DNA of 64,000 nucleotides from Caulobacter sp. BK020 (lineage in GTDB: Bacteria; Pseudomonadota; Alphaproteobacteria; Caulobacterales; Caulobacteraceae), in contig NZ_SLZL01000011.1 in NCBI RefSeq assembly GCF_004342605.1, positions 1 to 64,000 of the forward strand. Direction: 5' to 3'. A model generated the notes under the pieces. That model was not told the origin of the DNA. It saw only the letters and a program-made list of their open reading frames with translations, and searched no databases. Numbering within the stretch: position 1 is the first letter of the stretch; every line of letters starts with the position of its first letter. Made by a program: the position numbers and the translations under genes. Positions 35,567-44,862 of this stretch are shown here, one piece after another.

Positions 35567-36283
35567 ATGCCGTCGAAGATCACCGCAATCGTGGCGGCCC
35601 TTGCCGCCCTGGCCCTGGCCGGCGCCGCCCAGGCGGCGTCCAGCCTCAAGGCCTGCGCGGTCCCGCCCAGCGTGATCCCGGCCCCGGCCGAGGTCCCGCC
35701 CGCCGACCAGATCCACACCGACGTGCCGACCGCCGCCTACCTGCTGGCCCTGTTCTGGTCGCCGGAATCCTGCCGGGCGGGCATCCCGGAGTCGGACAAG
35801 ACCATCCAGTGCCGCAACAACAGCTTCGGCTTCACGGTGCACGGCCTGTGGCCGAACGGTCCGGACAAGGTCCACCCGCGCTACTGCAAGCCCAGCCCGC
35901 CGATCAGCGCCGCCACGGTGATGGCCAATCTGTGCATGACCCCTTCGCCCTGGCTGCTGCAGCACGAGTGGCAGGCCCATGGCACCTGCCAGTGGGACAC
36001 GCCCGAGGCCTATTTCAAGAAGGCCCGCGAGGTGCGCGAGCGCCTGAACGTGCCGGACCTCAAGCCCGGCCCGAACGGGACCATGACCGCCGGCGAGGTC
36101 CGGGCCGCCTTCCTCAAGCGCAATCGCGGCATGACGGCCGACGGGCTGAACGTGCGGGTCAACAAGGACAACCGCCTGACCGAGGTCTGGGTCTGCATGG
36201 ACCTGAGCTTCAAGTTGGCGGCCTGCCGGGGCGGAAACGGCACGCCGGACCCGGTGACGATCCGGGTGACGCCGAAGGGGTAG
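35567..36283 (+). CDS. secreted RNase T2 family endoribonuclease
   Basis: A 238-residue protein from the ATG at 35567, with AAGGG just upstream. The signal peptide is residues 1-23 (IVAALAALALAGAAQA). Both catalytic signatures are present: GFTVHGLWPNG (His92) and HEWQAHGTC (His133, Glu134, His138). Eight or more Cys suggest disulfides and a periplasmic location. Members cleave RNA via 2',3'-cyclic phosphates; RNase I of enterobacteria is the known counterpart. It is isolated, with repeats on one side and foreign-looking genes on the other. Confidence 0.93.
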   Translation: MPSKITAIVAALAALALAGAAQAASSLKACAVPPSVIPAPAEVPPADQIHTDVPTAAYLLALFWSPESCRAGIPESDKTIQCRNNSFGFTVHGLWPNGPDKVHPRYCKPSPPISAATVMANLCMTPSPWLLQHEWQAHGTCQWDTPEAYFKKAREVRERLNVPDLKPGPNGTMTAGEVRAAFLKRNRGMTADGLNVRVNKDNRLTEVWVCMDLSFKLAACRGGNGTPDPVTIRVTPKG

Positions 36284-36340
36284 GGTCCGACCATCGGTAG
36301 CAACATGCGTGGCGACGAAGCCGCCACGCACGCCTTCACG

Positions 36341-36637
36341 CTACTTACATTCCGGCAAGCTCAGCAGATTGTCCGGCTGTTCGCCGTCGGCCTGGGTCTT
36401 CAGATATTTATTACCGTAGCGGCTTACCGCCACGATTACCCAGACGCTTTCACCAGCCACCGAGACGTAGAACTTCCATTCGCCACGCTCGATCATGCCG
36501 ATGGCGTCCGTTTGGGTGATACGCCACCCGCCGCCAGAATTTCCGCCAACATGAGTAATGCGCTCGTGCGGATTGTAACGATCCGACTTGTTAACGCATT
36601 GAATTTGAGCGGTCTTGGTTTGCAGTAATTGCGACAT
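36341..36637 (-). CDS. DUF3892 domain protein
   Basis: A 98-residue protein matching the small DUF3892 family: IQCVNKSDRYNPHERITHVG, then WRITQTDAIGMIERGEWKFY, then GNKYLKTQADGEQPDNLLSL and a final PEC. Family function is unknown; members are scattered and often mobile. The DNA is visibly AT-richer and its codons differ from neighbours, which suggests recent transfer. A GCGTGGCG/CGCCACGC hairpin (36305-36329) follows the stop. Confidence 0.8.
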   Translation of the reverse strand: MSQLLQTKTAQIQCVNKSDRYNPHERITHVGGNSGGGWRITQTDAIGMIERGEWKFYVSVAGESVWVIVAVSRYGNKYLKTQADGEQPDNLLSLPECK

Positions 36638-36789
36638 CGTTTGTCTTTCGCATCAAGGTAAATCCCCTTGATTCTACGGACAAATTCACCTAATCTGGCC
36701 ACGTCATAGCGATCCAGACTTTGGCTGTATCCGCAGCCTTTGTCAGCGGCCCCGGGGAAACCTAAGGCAGCTTCGGACCGATAGATAGA

Positions 36790-36825
36790 CGGCTCAGAGC
36801 GGTGGTGCGCTCTGGGCCGTTTTTC
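36790..36825 (+). terminator. intrinsic terminator on the plus strand
   Basis: CGGCTCAGAGCG and CGCTCTGGGCCG form a 12-bp stem (one G-T pair) with a GTGGTG loop, followed by TTTTTC. No plus-strand gene ends just upstream; RNase T2 ends about 500 bases earlier, and DUF3892 runs the other way. A small transcript may therefore start within 36640-36790, where GGCTG/CAGCC and other stems can form. Confidence 0.7.
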
Positions 36826-36932
36826 ATTTCGGCATCTTAACCCTATCTACCGCGAACCCCGCTGACTCGCAAGCGCCATTGCAGTGACTGACTGTGGAGT
36901 GTTATGTAGCGTCAGTCGATGGAGCACAGAAC

Positions 36933-37442
36933 ATGCCCACATCAAAGGCCGAAGCGGATCTTGCGCGAGCTCAAGCCGAAATCCGGCGGCTGGAAGGCCA
37001 ACTTCAGGATGCGCGCGCTCGGGCGGTGAAAATCGCGCACTATATTGAAATGGCTAAACTTTATGAATCTGGCGCGAGCCCTCTTCCAGAGACTAAACGG
37101 GGCAGCGGCGGGCGCGCTGTCGCTGCCGCCCAAATGGCCGTTGAGGTGCTGCGGGAGGAACGACGCCCACTTCACACTCGCGAGCTACTTGAGGCGCTCG
37201 GAAAGCGCGGGCTCGTTTTCGACTCCCAAAACCCTATTACGAACCTATCTTCGGCGCTCTCTCGTTCCGATGAATTAATCGCTGACAGATCAACAGGTTG
37301 GAAACTTCGCGAGTGGGCAAAGCCAAAATCCTTTGCCGAATTTGATGCAGACGACCTGGATGACCTACTGGGCACAGTTTCCAATGCGGAGCCCGACACA
37401 GCCACCGACGAATCAGAGTCCGACACCGAAGAGGCATTTTGA
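36933..37442 (+). CDS. coiled-coil and HARE-type winged-helix protein
   Basis: A 169-residue protein from the ATG at 36933 (GGAG 8 bases upstream); the in-frame start at 36894 has no site. Residues 5-40 form a coiled coil (EADLARAQAEIRRLEGQLQD). Residues 75-130 (PLHTRELLEALGKRGLVFDS, then NLSSALSRSDELI) match HARE-HTH/winged-helix domains found with restriction and DNA-modifying proteins. The tail is acidic (DADDLDDLL; ESESDTEEAF). The DNA is AT-richer than the flanks. It ends 4 bases before the pnp terminator. A DNA-binding role is inferred. Confidence 0.7.
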   Translation: MPTSKAEADLARAQAEIRRLEGQLQDARARAVKIAHYIEMAKLYESGASPLPETKRGSGGRAVAAAQMAVEVLREERRPLHTRELLEALGKRGLVFDSQNPITNLSSALSRSDELIADRSTGWKLREWAKPKSFAEFDADDLDDLLGTVSNAEPDTATDESESDTEEAF

Positions 37443-37445
37443 CGC

Positions 37446-37476
37446 AAAAACGGGCGGCCCCTTTCGGAGCCGCCCG
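37446..37476 (-). terminator. intrinsic terminator after pnp
   Basis: On the minus strand CGGGCGGCTCC and GGGGCCGCCCG pair around a GAAA loop and are followed by TTTTTG. It lies about 30 bases after the pnp stop and ends the superoperon. The opposing HARE-HTH gene stops at 37442. Confidence 0.8.
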
Positions 37477-37506
37477 CTGCTTTTCAGGTCGCCCTGAAGC
37501 CCGTCA

Positions 37507-39657
37507 TCAGGTGGTGACGGCTTCCTCCGGGGTCACTTCGGTCTTCTTGGACAGGTCTTCGCCGGTCACCTGGTCGACGACCTTCATCGACAGCTTGGTC
37601 TTGCCGCGATCGTCGAAGCCCAGGAGCTTGACCTTCACGATCTGGCCTTCCTTCAGCACGTCCGAGGGCTTGGCCACCCGCTCGTTGCTGATCTGGCTGA
37701 CGTGGACCAGGCCGTCCTTGGCGCCGAAGAAGTTCACGAAGGCGCCGAAGTCGACGACCTTGACGACCTTGCCGTCGTAGATCGCGCCGACTTCCGCTTC
37801 CTGGGTGATCGACTTGATCCAGTCGACGGCGGCCTTGATCTTGGCGCCGTCCGAGGCCGAGACCTTGACGATCCCTTCGTCGTTGATGTCGACCTTGGCG
37901 CCGGTGGTGGCGACGATCTCGCGGATCACCTTGCCGCCGGTGCCGATCACTTCGCGGATCTTGTCGGTCGGGATGGTGATGGTCTCGATCTTCGGAGCGA
38001 AGTCGCCGACCTCTTCACGCGGGGCGTCCATGGCCTTGTTCATCTCGCCCAGGATGTGGGCGCGACCGTCCTTGGCCTGAGCCAGGGCCTGCTTCATGAT
38101 TTCCGGCGTGATGCCGGCGATCTTGATGTCCATCTGCAGCGAGGTCAGGCCCTCGCTGGTGCCGGCCACCTTGAAGTCCATGTCGCCCAGGTGGTCCTCG
38201 TCGCCGAGGATGTCGCTGAGCACCGCGAAGCCGTCCTTTTCCAGGATCAGGCCCATGGCGATGCCCGAGACCGGACGGATCAGCGGAACGCCCGCGTCCA
38301 TCATGGCCAGCGAGCTGCCGCAGACCGTGGCCATCGAGGACGAGCCGTTCGACTCGGTGATCTCGGAGACCAGGCGGATGGTGTAGGGGAAGTCTTCCTT
38401 GCTCGGCAGCATCGGGCGCAGGGCGCGCCAGGCCAGCTTGCCGTGGCCGATTTCGCGACGGCCCGGGCTGCCCATGCGGCCGGTCTCACCCACCGAATAG
38501 GGGGGGAAGTTGTAGTGCAGCAGGAAGGATTCCTTGTAGGTGCCTTCCAGGGCGTCGATGAACTGCTCGTCGTCGCCGGTGCCCAGGGTGGCGACCACGA
38601 TCGCCTGGGTCTCGCCGCGGGTGAACAGGGCCGAGCCGTGGGTGCGCGGCAGGATGCCGACTTCGCCCAGGATCGGGCGGACCTTGTCGACGGTGCGGCC
38701 GTCGATGCGCAGGCCGGTGTCCAGGATGCCGCGACGCACGACGTCGGCTTCCAGTTCCTTGAAGATCGCGCCCAGCTTCAGCGGGTCGTAGCCGGCCGGG
38801 TTGGTGTCCGACTGGCCCAGGGCCGCGAGGGCCTTCTTCTTGGCCGCGCCGACCGCCTCGTAGCGGTCCTGCTTCTTCTGGATCTTGTAGGCGGCGGCGA
38901 TGTCGGCGCCGACAATGCCCTTCATCTCGGCCTTGATCGCGTCGGTGTCTTCGGGCTCGAACTCGAAGGGCTCCTTGGCGGCGTGCTCGGCCAGCTCGAT
39001 GATCGCGTCGATCACCGTCTGCATTTCCTTGTGGGCGAAGTTGACGCCGCCCAGCACGATCTCTTCCGACAGTTCCTGGATTTCGCTTTCGACCATCATC
39101 ACGGCGTCGGCGGTGCCGGCCACGACCAGGTCCATCTTGCTGTCCTTCTGCTCGTCGAGCGTGGGGTTCAGCACATACTGGTCATTGACGTAGCCGACGC
39201 GGGCCGCGCCGATCGGGCCCATGAACGGGGCGCCCGACAGGACCAGGGCGGCCGAGGCGGCCACCATCGACAGGATGTCAGGATCGTTCTCAAGGTCGTG
39301 CTGCAGCACGGTGCAGACCACCTGGACTTCGTTCTTGAAGCCCTTGACGAACAGCGGGCGGATCGGACGGTCGATCAGGCGGGAAACCAGGGTTTCCTTT
39401 TCCGACGGACGGCCTTCGCGCTTGAAGAAGCCGCCGGGGATCTTGCCGGCCGCGAAGGTCTTTTCCTGATAGTTGACGGTCAGGGGGAAGAAGTCCTGGC
39501 CCGGCTTCTGGGTCTTGGCGAACACGGCGGTGGCCAGGACGACGGTTTCGCCCATGGTGGCCAGAACGGCGCCGTCGGCCTGACGGGCGATGCGACCGGT
39601 TTCGAGGACCAGCGTCTTGCCGCCCCACTCGATCGTCTTGCGCTTGATATCGAACAT
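37507..39657 (-). CDS. pnp: polynucleotide phosphorylase
   Basis: A 716-residue 3'-5' exoribonuclease of the RNA degradosome, cytoplasmic. It has two RNase PH domains (residues about 10-225 and 310-540), separated by the all-alpha domain. KH (about 555-610: [20 protein letters not shown]) and S1 (about 622-690: [20 protein letters not shown]) domains follow. Motifs [11 protein letters not shown] and [14 protein letters not shown] are visible. Length is normal. It is downstream of rpsO, with 230-270 bases between them containing a terminator. The ATG follows GAAAGAAG. Confidence 0.98.
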   Translation of the reverse strand: MFDIKRKTIEWGGKTLVLETGRIARQADGAVLATMGETVVLATAVFAKTQKPGQDFFPLTVNYQEKTFAAGKIPGGFFKREGRPSEKETLVSRLIDRPIRPLFVKGFKNEVQVVCTVLQHDLENDPDILSMVAASAALVLSGAPFMGPIGAARVGYVNDQYVLNPTLDEQKDSKMDLVVAGTADAVMMVESEIQELSEEIVLGGVNFAHKEMQTVIDAIIELAEHAAKEPFEFEPEDTDAIKAEMKGIVGADIAAAYKIQKKQDRYEAVGAAKKKALAALGQSDTNPAGYDPLKLGAIFKELEADVVRRGILDTGLRIDGRTVDKVRPILGEVGILPRTHGSALFTRGETQAIVVATLGTGDDEQFIDALEGTYKESFLLHYNFPPYSVGETGRMGSPGRREIGHGKLAWRALRPMLPSKEDFPYTIRLVSEITESNGSSSMATVCGSSLAMMDAGVPLIRPVSGIAMGLILEKDGFAVLSDILGDEDHLGDMDFKVAGTSEGLTSLQMDIKIAGITPEIMKQALAQAKDGRAHILGEMNKAMDAPREEVGDFAPKIETITIPTDKIREVIGTGGKVIREIVATTGAKVDINDEGIVKVSASDGAKIKAAVDWIKSITQEAEVGAIYDGKVVKVVDFGAFVNFFGAKDGLVHVSQISNERVAKPSDVLKEGQIVKVKLLGFDDRGKTKLSMKVVDQVTGEDLSKKTEVTPEEAVTT

Positions 39658-39884
39658 TTTTCTTCTTTCGGTTCCCGCGGGCGGATTCCCGTCGGGGCGG
39701 ACAGGGGGCGGACGGCCGTGCTTTCAAAGCATTTGGAGCGGCCCGATGATCCTCATCCAGTTCGACAGGCGGGTTTGAGGATGGAAAACCCTCGGACGGA
39801 CATTCGGATGCTTATCCGCGGGCGGAAGCGATCCGGATCGACTTCGGGTCTCGGCCTGTCTCGAGCCCCGGAGCCTGAAAAGCG

Positions 39885-39916
39885 TTCCGCCGCCCTACGG
39901 GAGTAGGACGGCGGAA
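39885..39916 (-). terminator. hairpin terminator after rpsO
   Basis: TTCCGCCGTCCTAC and GTAGGGCGGCGGAA pair with a TCCC loop on the minus strand and are followed by CGCTTTTC. It lies 7 bases after the rpsO stop. Read-through or processing here is a classic control point for pnp. Confidence 0.7.
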
Positions 39917-39923
39917 TTGCGTC

Positions 39924-40193
39924 TTAGCGGCGCAGACCCAGCTTCTCGATGAGGGCCGCGTAACGGCCTTCGTCGGACTTCTTCAGGTGGTCGAGGAGCG
40001 AGCGACGCTGGGAAACCAGCTTCAGCAGGCCACGACGGCTGTGGTTGTCCTTCTTGTGGGTCTTGAAGTGCTCGGTCAGGTTGGCGATGCGCTCGGAGAG
40101 GATCGCGACCTGGACTTCGGCGCTGCCGGTGTCACCCTCGGAACGAGCGTGCTCGACGATAAGAGCGCTCTTGCGCTCGGCAGTGATCGACAT
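39924..40193 (-). CDS. rpsO: 30S ribosomal protein S15
   Basis: An 89-residue protein from the ATG at 40193 ([20 protein letters not shown]); the upstream frame to 40262 runs back into truB and is spurious. [40 protein letters not shown] and the C-terminal IEKLGLRR are the S15 signature. It is a primary 16S-binding protein of the 30S platform. It starts 14 bases after the truB stop. Confidence 0.98.
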   Translation of the reverse strand: MSITAERKSALIVEHARSEGDTGSAEVQVAILSERIANLTEHFKTHKKDNHSRRGLLKLVSQRRSLLDHLKKSDEGRYAALIEKLGLRR

Positions 40194-40207
40194 CGTGTTG
40201 TCTCCGC

Positions 40208-41140
40208 TCAGGTGAGTTGGAAGACCCGCACCGGATTGAGCTTTCCGGCGCGCATCTCGCACAAGGCCACCAGCCTGTCCCCCGACATGGCGGAAACGGT
40301 GCGATCGCCGGGCGTGAGCTCGGCTTTCAGCGATTCCACCTGCCTTGGGAGCAGAACGATGGCGCGTCCTTGCGCAAGCCGGAAGGCGTCTTCGTCGGTC
40401 ACGGCCAGCGCCGGGATGTCGTCCAGCGCGGTCTCGACCGGAAGCAATGCCTCCGACAGCCGCGCCTCATAGCTCAAATTCTCGAGGGTTTCCAGGCTTA
40501 TCGCCGAATCCTCGCTGAACCGGCCGACTCGCGTCCGGCGCAGCTGGTCGACGTGGCCGCAAGCCCCCAGCATTTCAGCCAGGTCGCGGACCACGGCGCG
40601 GACATAGGTCCCCTTGCCGCATTCCATCTCCAGCACCACGCGGTCCGGATCGGGAACCTCGACAACGCGGAGGTCGTGGATCGTCACCTTGCGGGTCTTC
40701 AGCTCGAACTCCACGCCCTCGCGGGCCAGGTCGTAGGCGCGCTCGCCATCGACCTTGATGGCCGAATAGTTCGGGGGAACCTGGTCGATCTCGCCGATAA
40801 AGGCCGACAGGACGGCCTCGACCTGCTCCCGCGTCGGGCGCAGGTCCGAACTGGCCGTGGTCTCGCCTTCCCGGTCCAGCGTCGTGGTGTTGCGACCCCA
40901 TAGGATCGTGAAGCGATAGGCCTTGTCGGCGTCCATCAGGAACGGGACGGTCTTGGTCGCCTCGCCCAGGGCCAAGGGCAGGATGCCCGTCGCCAGAGGA
41001 TCCAAAGTGCCGGCGTGCCCGGCCTTCTGGGCGTTGAACGCCCGCCGCACGCGGGAGACGGCGCTGGTCGAGGTCAGGTCGTAGGGCTTGTCCAGGCACA
41101 CCCAGCCGGAGACGGCCTCGCCCTTCTTGCGGCGGGCCAT
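40208..41140 (-). CDS. truB: tRNA pseudouridine-55 synthase
   Basis: A 310-residue enzyme that makes pseudouridine 55 in the T-loop of tRNAs. The catalytic Asp lies in [20 protein letters not shown] near residue 47. Tyr ([10 protein letters not shown]) and the [20 protein letters not shown] motif are family-typical. The C-terminal domain is present and complete. It follows rbfA by 3 bases in the rbfA-truB-rpsO-pnp order. Confidence 0.97.
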   Translation of the reverse strand: MARRKKGEAVSGWVCLDKPYDLTSTSAVSRVRRAFNAQKAGHAGTLDPLATGILPLALGEATKTVPFLMDADKAYRFTILWGRNTTTLDREGETTASSDLRPTREQVEAVLSAFIGEIDQVPPNYSAIKVDGERAYDLAREGVEFELKTRKVTIHDLRVVEVPDPDRVVLEMECGKGTYVRAVVRDLAEMLGACGHVDQLRRTRVGRFSEDSAISLETLENLSYEARLSEALLPVETALDDIPALAVTDEDAFRLAQGRAIVLLPRQVESLKAELTPGDRTVSAMSGDRLVALCEMRAGKLNPVRVFQLT

Positions 41141-41143
41141 GAC

Positions 41144-41596
41144 CTAGTCCTCGTCGTCGGCGATGTCGGACAGGCGACGGGTGTCCTGCTGCACGCGCGG
41201 ATCCAGGAACAGGCGGTCCATATAGGCGGCCGAGCTGAAGCTCTCGTCGTGGATGAACTTCAGGTCGGGCGTGAACTTCATGTCGATCGACCGGCCCAGG
41301 CGTCCGCGCAGGAACTTCGCGGCGCCGTTGAGGGCCTTGATGATCTCGTCGATATGCTGGGCGCTCTCGCCGGTGACCCCGGCGCCCAAGGGCTCGACGA
41401 AGCAGATCGCGTGCTTGAGGTCGGGGCTCATGCGCACTTCGGAGACCGTGACGGAGACGCCCTGCAGGGCGGGATCGGCCAGCTCCTCCTCGCGCAGGAT
41501 GTCGACCAGGGCGTGGCGGATCAGTTCGCCGGCGCGGAGCTGGCGCTGCGACGGGCCCACGGGCCCGCCCTTCTTGGTGTCGGAATGGCGCTTCAT
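41144..41596 (-). CDS. rbfA: ribosome-binding factor A
   Basis: A 150-residue KH-like cold-shock protein of late 30S maturation. The typical N-terminus is PSQRQLRAGELIRHALVDIL, with VTVSEVRMSPDLKHAICFVE and DMKFTPDLKFIHDESF further on. The C-terminal acidic tail (DIADDED) is normal. Usually it directly follows infB; here 3.3 kb of other genes intervene. Confidence 0.97.
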   Translation of the reverse strand: MKRHSDTKKGGPVGPSQRQLRAGELIRHALVDILREEELADPALQGVSVTVSEVRMSPDLKHAICFVEPLGAGVTGESAQHIDEIIKALNGAAKFLRGRLGRSIDMKFTPDLKFIHDESFSSAAYMDRLFLDPRVQQDTRRLSDIADDED

Positions 41597-41728
41597 GGCG
41601 CGGTCGCCTCGATGCCCGGCCGGCGGATCGAACGCCGGTAGCGCGGGGAGAAATGGGAGGCGGGGTGTCTAGGCGCGTGGGAAGGGAATGTCCAGCACGG
41701 GTCAATCCCCGCCCGATCGGTCATATCC

Positions 41729-42064
41729 TCAGTCGACACCGTCGCGATCAAACTTGACGCGTCGCTTAAGCTGTCGATCCAGATGTTCGCTTAGTGTCGC
41801 GTCCGGCGATTTGGTCCATCCGCCGACCCGCGCGACGTCCTGACGGACAGAACTTTCCACCAGATCAGCCGCCGCCTCGTCCAATCTGTCGAGGCCTCGC
41901 AAGGCCTGGTCCGCCTCGTGACGGGCCTTCCGGTTCTCCTTGGCCTTGCGGAGGGGGATGCTCTTGCGCGCCGCGTGGGGGCTCTCGCCGAAATCGCTGC
42001 GACGGTCGTTGGCGTAGCTCAGCGCCTTCTTTTCTTGCGGTGTGCGGGGCTTCTTCGTCGTCAT
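41729..42064 (-). CDS. basic helical protein of unknown function
   Basis: A 111-residue protein from the ATG at 42064 (MTTKKPRTPQEKKALSYAND), rather than 42106. It is very rich in Lys, Arg, Asp and Glu and predicted helical, with KSIPLRKAKENRKARHEADQ in the middle. Nothing recognisable is seen; nucleic-acid binding is possible from charge. It lies after the dienelactone-hydrolase-like gene on the same strand. Confidence 0.6.
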   Translation of the reverse strand: MTTKKPRTPQEKKALSYANDRRSDFGESPHAARKSIPLRKAKENRKARHEADQALRGLDRLDEAAADLVESSVRQDVARVGGWTKSPDATLSEHLDRQLKRRVKFDRDGVD

Positions 42065-42102
42065 GGGCGCAAGGTTCCATAACGGAGCGATGGGCTCAAT
42101 CA

Positions 42103-42903
42103 TCAAGCCCCCGTCCGCTCCCGGAAGAAGTCCAGCACCCGCCGGTGGACCTTCATGGTCTCGCCGTCCGGGTCGTCGCGGTTCAGGTGGATCGTCAGCA
42201 CCGAGTGGGGCGCGCGGCCGGTCCCCTGCCGCGCCGAGGCGTCGGGCAGGGTGTGCAGCTCGGCCCTAGGGCCCAGCTCGCGCTCCAGGGTCTGGAAGCG
42301 GGCGCAGGGCGACAGCTTGTCGTTCGCGAACCGCAAGGCGATCAGCGACAGGTCCTCGGCCTCCATCCGCGCCTTGGCGACCGCCAGCTCGGCCGGCGAG
42401 CAATCCAGGTCGACGCCCTTCTTGCGGCCGGCGGGCAGGGACGGCTCGGCCAGCACCGGGGCCACGACCGACGGCTCGGTCATCATCGCCAGGGCGAAGC
42501 CGCCGGTGAAGCACATGCCCACCACCCCCACGCCCTGGCCGCCGCACTCGACATGGACCTTTCGCGCCAGGGCTCGCAGCCAGTCGACGATCGGGCTGGA
42601 GCGTCCGCTCGCCCAGATCGTGAACTCCCGGCCCACGCAGGCCAGTTTCAGCAGGGTGGCGTTGACGTAGCCGTTCGAGGCGGGTTTGCCCGGCTTGCCG
42701 AACAGGCTGGGGCAGAACACCGTCATGCCCTCGGCCGCCACGTCGCGGGCGAAGGCCAGCACCTGGGGATGCAGGCCCGGGATCTCGTGGATGACGATCA
42801 CCGCCGGGCCGGAGCCGATGCGGTAGACCGGCCGCGTCCATCGGCCGTCGTCGAACGCGAACCGCGTGAAGCCCGCCAGCGCCGCATCGTTACTTTTCGG
42901 CAT
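42103..42903 (-). CDS. dienelactone-hydrolase-family alpha/beta hydrolase
   Basis: A 266-residue protein from the ATG at 42903; a start at 42960 exists in frame but adds an unlikely leader. The strand motif AVIVIHEIPGLHPQVLAFAR near 34-53 and the nucleophile elbow GVGVVGMCFTGG with Cys131 are typical of DLH. The His of the triad lies near VLTIHLNRDD. Substrates of such family members vary widely, so none is proposed. It belongs to the block separating infB from rbfA. Confidence 0.88.
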   Translation of the reverse strand: MPKSNDAALAGFTRFAFDDGRWTRPVYRIGSGPAVIVIHEIPGLHPQVLAFARDVAAEGMTVFCPSLFGKPGKPASNGYVNATLLKLACVGREFTIWASGRSSPIVDWLRALARKVHVECGGQGVGVVGMCFTGGFALAMMTEPSVVAPVLAEPSLPAGRKKGVDLDCSPAELAVAKARMEAEDLSLIALRFANDKLSPCARFQTLERELGPRAELHTLPDASARQGTGRAPHSVLTIHLNRDDPDGETMKVHRRVLDFFRERTGA

Positions 42904-42970
42904 GTCCGCCCGCCCCTGCCCTTTCGCTGGAGCATGGCACAGGGCGAACGCCGTTCTCAAAGGAAACCGC

Positions 42971-43564
42971 TCAGCCCGGCCCGTTGCCGCCGGTCCAGTC
43001 TTCCATCGGGTCGGGCAGGTTCCCGCCCGGCAGCTTCCACTCGCCCCGGTACGAGAAGTCCAGCGTGCCGCACAGCCTGGCCTGGCCGCCCTCAGGGGCG
43101 TCGCCGAACGCCTGGACGCGCAGGTCGCGATGGACGGCCAGCCGGCTGAAGCTCAGCCACAGCCGCTTGGCCCCCGGGCAGAAGGCGCGGATGTAGATCT
43201 TGCCCTGCTCGAACTTGGGATCGATCTCGTACAGCGCCGCGTCGGCGTCGACGTCGCTGATCGCCTTCAGCCCGCCGGGGCCGAGATCCTTCTCGCGGCC
43301 CTCGATCAGACGCCCCTGCACGGGCACGCCAGTGGCCAGCACCTTCATGACCCGCGTGCCAGTCAGTTTCTTGTCGAAGAGTACGGTCAGGCCCGCGCCG
43401 GTCAGCCGCTTGGCGTCGGCGGAGATCGGATCGTAGGAATACATCTTGCGCTCGGCGTGGGCCGCGCCCGCCGTCCCGACCGCCAAGCTCGCCGTCAGCC
43501 CGGCCAGCGTCAGGCCGAGCACGGTCTCCAGCTTGGTCTTTCCCGCGCGCCTAACCCCCGACAC
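42971..43564 (-). CDS. exported protein of unknown function
   Basis: A 197-residue protein starting at GTG 43564. A hydrophobic signal-like segment (residues 13-37, VLGLTLAGLTASLAVGTAGA) ends at AHAE, so secretion is likely. The rest is beta-rich, with conserved-looking GRLIEGREKDLGPGGLKAIS and two Cys. No family is recognised. It starts 7 bases after the stop of a lipoprotein gene on the same strand, so the two are probably co-transcribed. Confidence 0.6.
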   Translation of the reverse strand: MSGVRRAGKTKLETVLGLTLAGLTASLAVGTAGAAHAERKMYSYDPISADAKRLTGAGLTVLFDKKLTGTRVMKVLATGVPVQGRLIEGREKDLGPGGLKAISDVDADAALYEIDPKFEQGKIYIRAFCPGAKRLWLSFSRLAVHRDLRVQAFGDAPEGGQARLCGTLDFSYRGEWKLPGGNLPDPMEDWTGGNGPG

Positions 43565-43571
43565 CAGCCAC

Positions 43572-44087
43572 CTACAGCTTCAGACGCAGCTTCGCCGTTT
43601 CGGGATCGAAGCCCGACAGCCGCCACGTGCCGCCCTCGAGCGTGAAGGTCAGCAGGCAGGGCCCGTTCTTGTCCTTGGCCGCGCAGACCTGATCGGAGCC
43701 GATATAGCGCAGGCCGGCGGCGATGGTCAGGCGGTCGGGGATCGGCTTGTCCGGGGTGTAGCCATAATAGTTGGCGGCGTAGCGGAAGGTCTCGGGCTGG
43801 ACCAGGGCCTCGCCGGCGATGTCGGCGGCCGGTCCGGCCAGGGCGACGGCCGCCGCCTGCCAGCCACCGCTCATGGCCGAGCCGCGCGCCTTGCGCACCA
43901 GCTCGCTTTCGATCTCGGCCTTCAGGGCCGGACGGTCGACGCGGGCGTCGAAGGCGGCGTGGTCGTTGTTGCGGATCGCCACCAGCAGGGCGTGGACGTC
44001 GCCGGCCGCGTCGTAGCGGGTGGCCGTGGCGCAGGCCGACAGCGAGACGGCGGCAAGGCTGAGGGCGAAGAGGGCTCGAATGCGCAT
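43572..44087 (-). CDS. DUF2939-like lipoprotein
   Basis: A 171-residue protein with a lipoprotein signal: LALSLAAVSLSAC-type lipobox LSAC with Cys19. The mature part (YDAAGDVHALLVAIRNNDHA, VDRPALKAEIESELVRKA) resembles DUF2939, whose function is unknown. A C-terminal half with PCLLTFTLEGGTWRLSGFDP may be a separate beta sandwich. It lies between the PIN toxin and the exported gene. Confidence 0.7.
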   Translation of the reverse strand: MRIRALFALSLAAVSLSACATATRYDAAGDVHALLVAIRNNDHAAFDARVDRPALKAEIESELVRKARGSAMSGGWQAAAVALAGPAADIAGEALVQPETFRYAANYYGYTPDKPIPDRLTIAAGLRYIGSDQVCAAKDKNGPCLLTFTLEGGTWRLSGFDPETAKLRLKL

Positions 44088-44135
44088 GGACCTAGGGTTA
44101 GGCCTGAAATCGGGCGATTTCCAGTCCTGGAGGCG

Positions 44136-44549
44136 TCAGGCAGTCAGGACCTTCACCCCGCGCCGTCGGGCAGCGTCGACAAGCTCCTGGTCGAACGATG
44201 CAAGGCTCGACCCTGTCCTTATCGCCAATTCCAGGTAGGCGGCGTCATAAAGGGTCAGCCCCTCCTGGCGCGCGAGATCGAGCGTGTCGGTCCAGGCATG
44301 AAGATCCGTCTCGACGTCGATCGCGATGGACATGGCGTCGAGCCGTCCCAGGGACCGATCGACAAAGGCCTCGTCGCAGCGCTTGCGACGCACCGCCATG
44401 GCAAGAGCGTTGGCGACCTCCAACCGCCAAAGCGAGGGCGCGACGAGACCCTCGTCGATGGCGTTGAGAATGATCACCCGCGCCGTCTCGTGGTTTGGCT
44501 CCTCAAACAGGCTGGCCATCACGATCGAGGCGTCGAGCACGACGCTCAT
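44136..44549 (-). CDS. vapC: PIN-domain toxin (VapC type)
   Basis: A 137-residue PIN ribonuclease. Acidic catalytic residues are Asp6 (VVLDASIVMA), Glu44 (RLEVANAL), Asp102 (TLYDAAYLELA) and Asp120 (ASFDQEL), all in family positions. It should cleave tRNA or other structured RNA when not bound by the antitoxin. ATGA overlap with the antitoxin gene indicates coupling. No inactivating change is visible. Confidence 0.88.
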   Translation of the reverse strand: MSVVLDASIVMASLFEEPNHETARVIILNAIDEGLVAPSLWRLEVANALAMAVRRKRCDEAFVDRSLGRLDAMSIAIDVETDLHAWTDTLDLARQEGLTLYDAAYLELAIRTGSSLASFDQELVDAARRRGVKVLTA

Positions 44550-44848
44550 CCGCGCCCTTCGTCGATCAGTTCACGGATCGAAATACCGCCGAGGGTTCTG
44601 CCCTCGCTGTCGGCAATGATCTCGTCGAAGGCCGCTAGGGCGCGCGCCCGAGCCTCGGCCCGCACATCGGCGCGATGGATGACGATGTCGCCGTTCCTGA
44701 CTTCGATCTCGACCTTCTCGCCGTCCGACAGGCCCGCAGACCGAACGACATCCAGCGGTATGCGAACGGCCAGACTCTTGCCCCATGTGCCGACGGTGGC
44801 TTCAGCCTTGGTCTTGGCTTGAGGTTTCGCCGCGCCGATCATGATCAT
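44546..44848 (-). CDS. AbrB/MazE-type antitoxin (VapB-like)
   Basis: A 100-residue protein whose residues 18-62 form the SpoVT/AbrB swapped-hairpin DNA-binding domain (VGTWGKSLAVRIPLDVVRSA, then VEIEVRNGDIVI). The C-terminal helix (ISIRELIDEGRG) is a probable PIN-binding tail. The start is ATG 44848 or 44842. Two GATATC sites lie just upstream. It should be the dimeric repressor of its own operon. Confidence 0.85.
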   Translation of the reverse strand: MIMIGAAKPQAKTKAEATVGTWGKSLAVRIPLDVVRSAGLSDGEKVEIEVRNGDIVIHRADVRAEARARALAAFDEIIADSEGRTLGGISIRELIDEGRG

Positions 44849-44862
44849 CAGGCCCTAACAAT

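Noticed and set aside
40194..40262. Extended start for rpsO
   Set aside because: S15 has a fixed N-terminus near MSITAERK; the extension overlaps truB.
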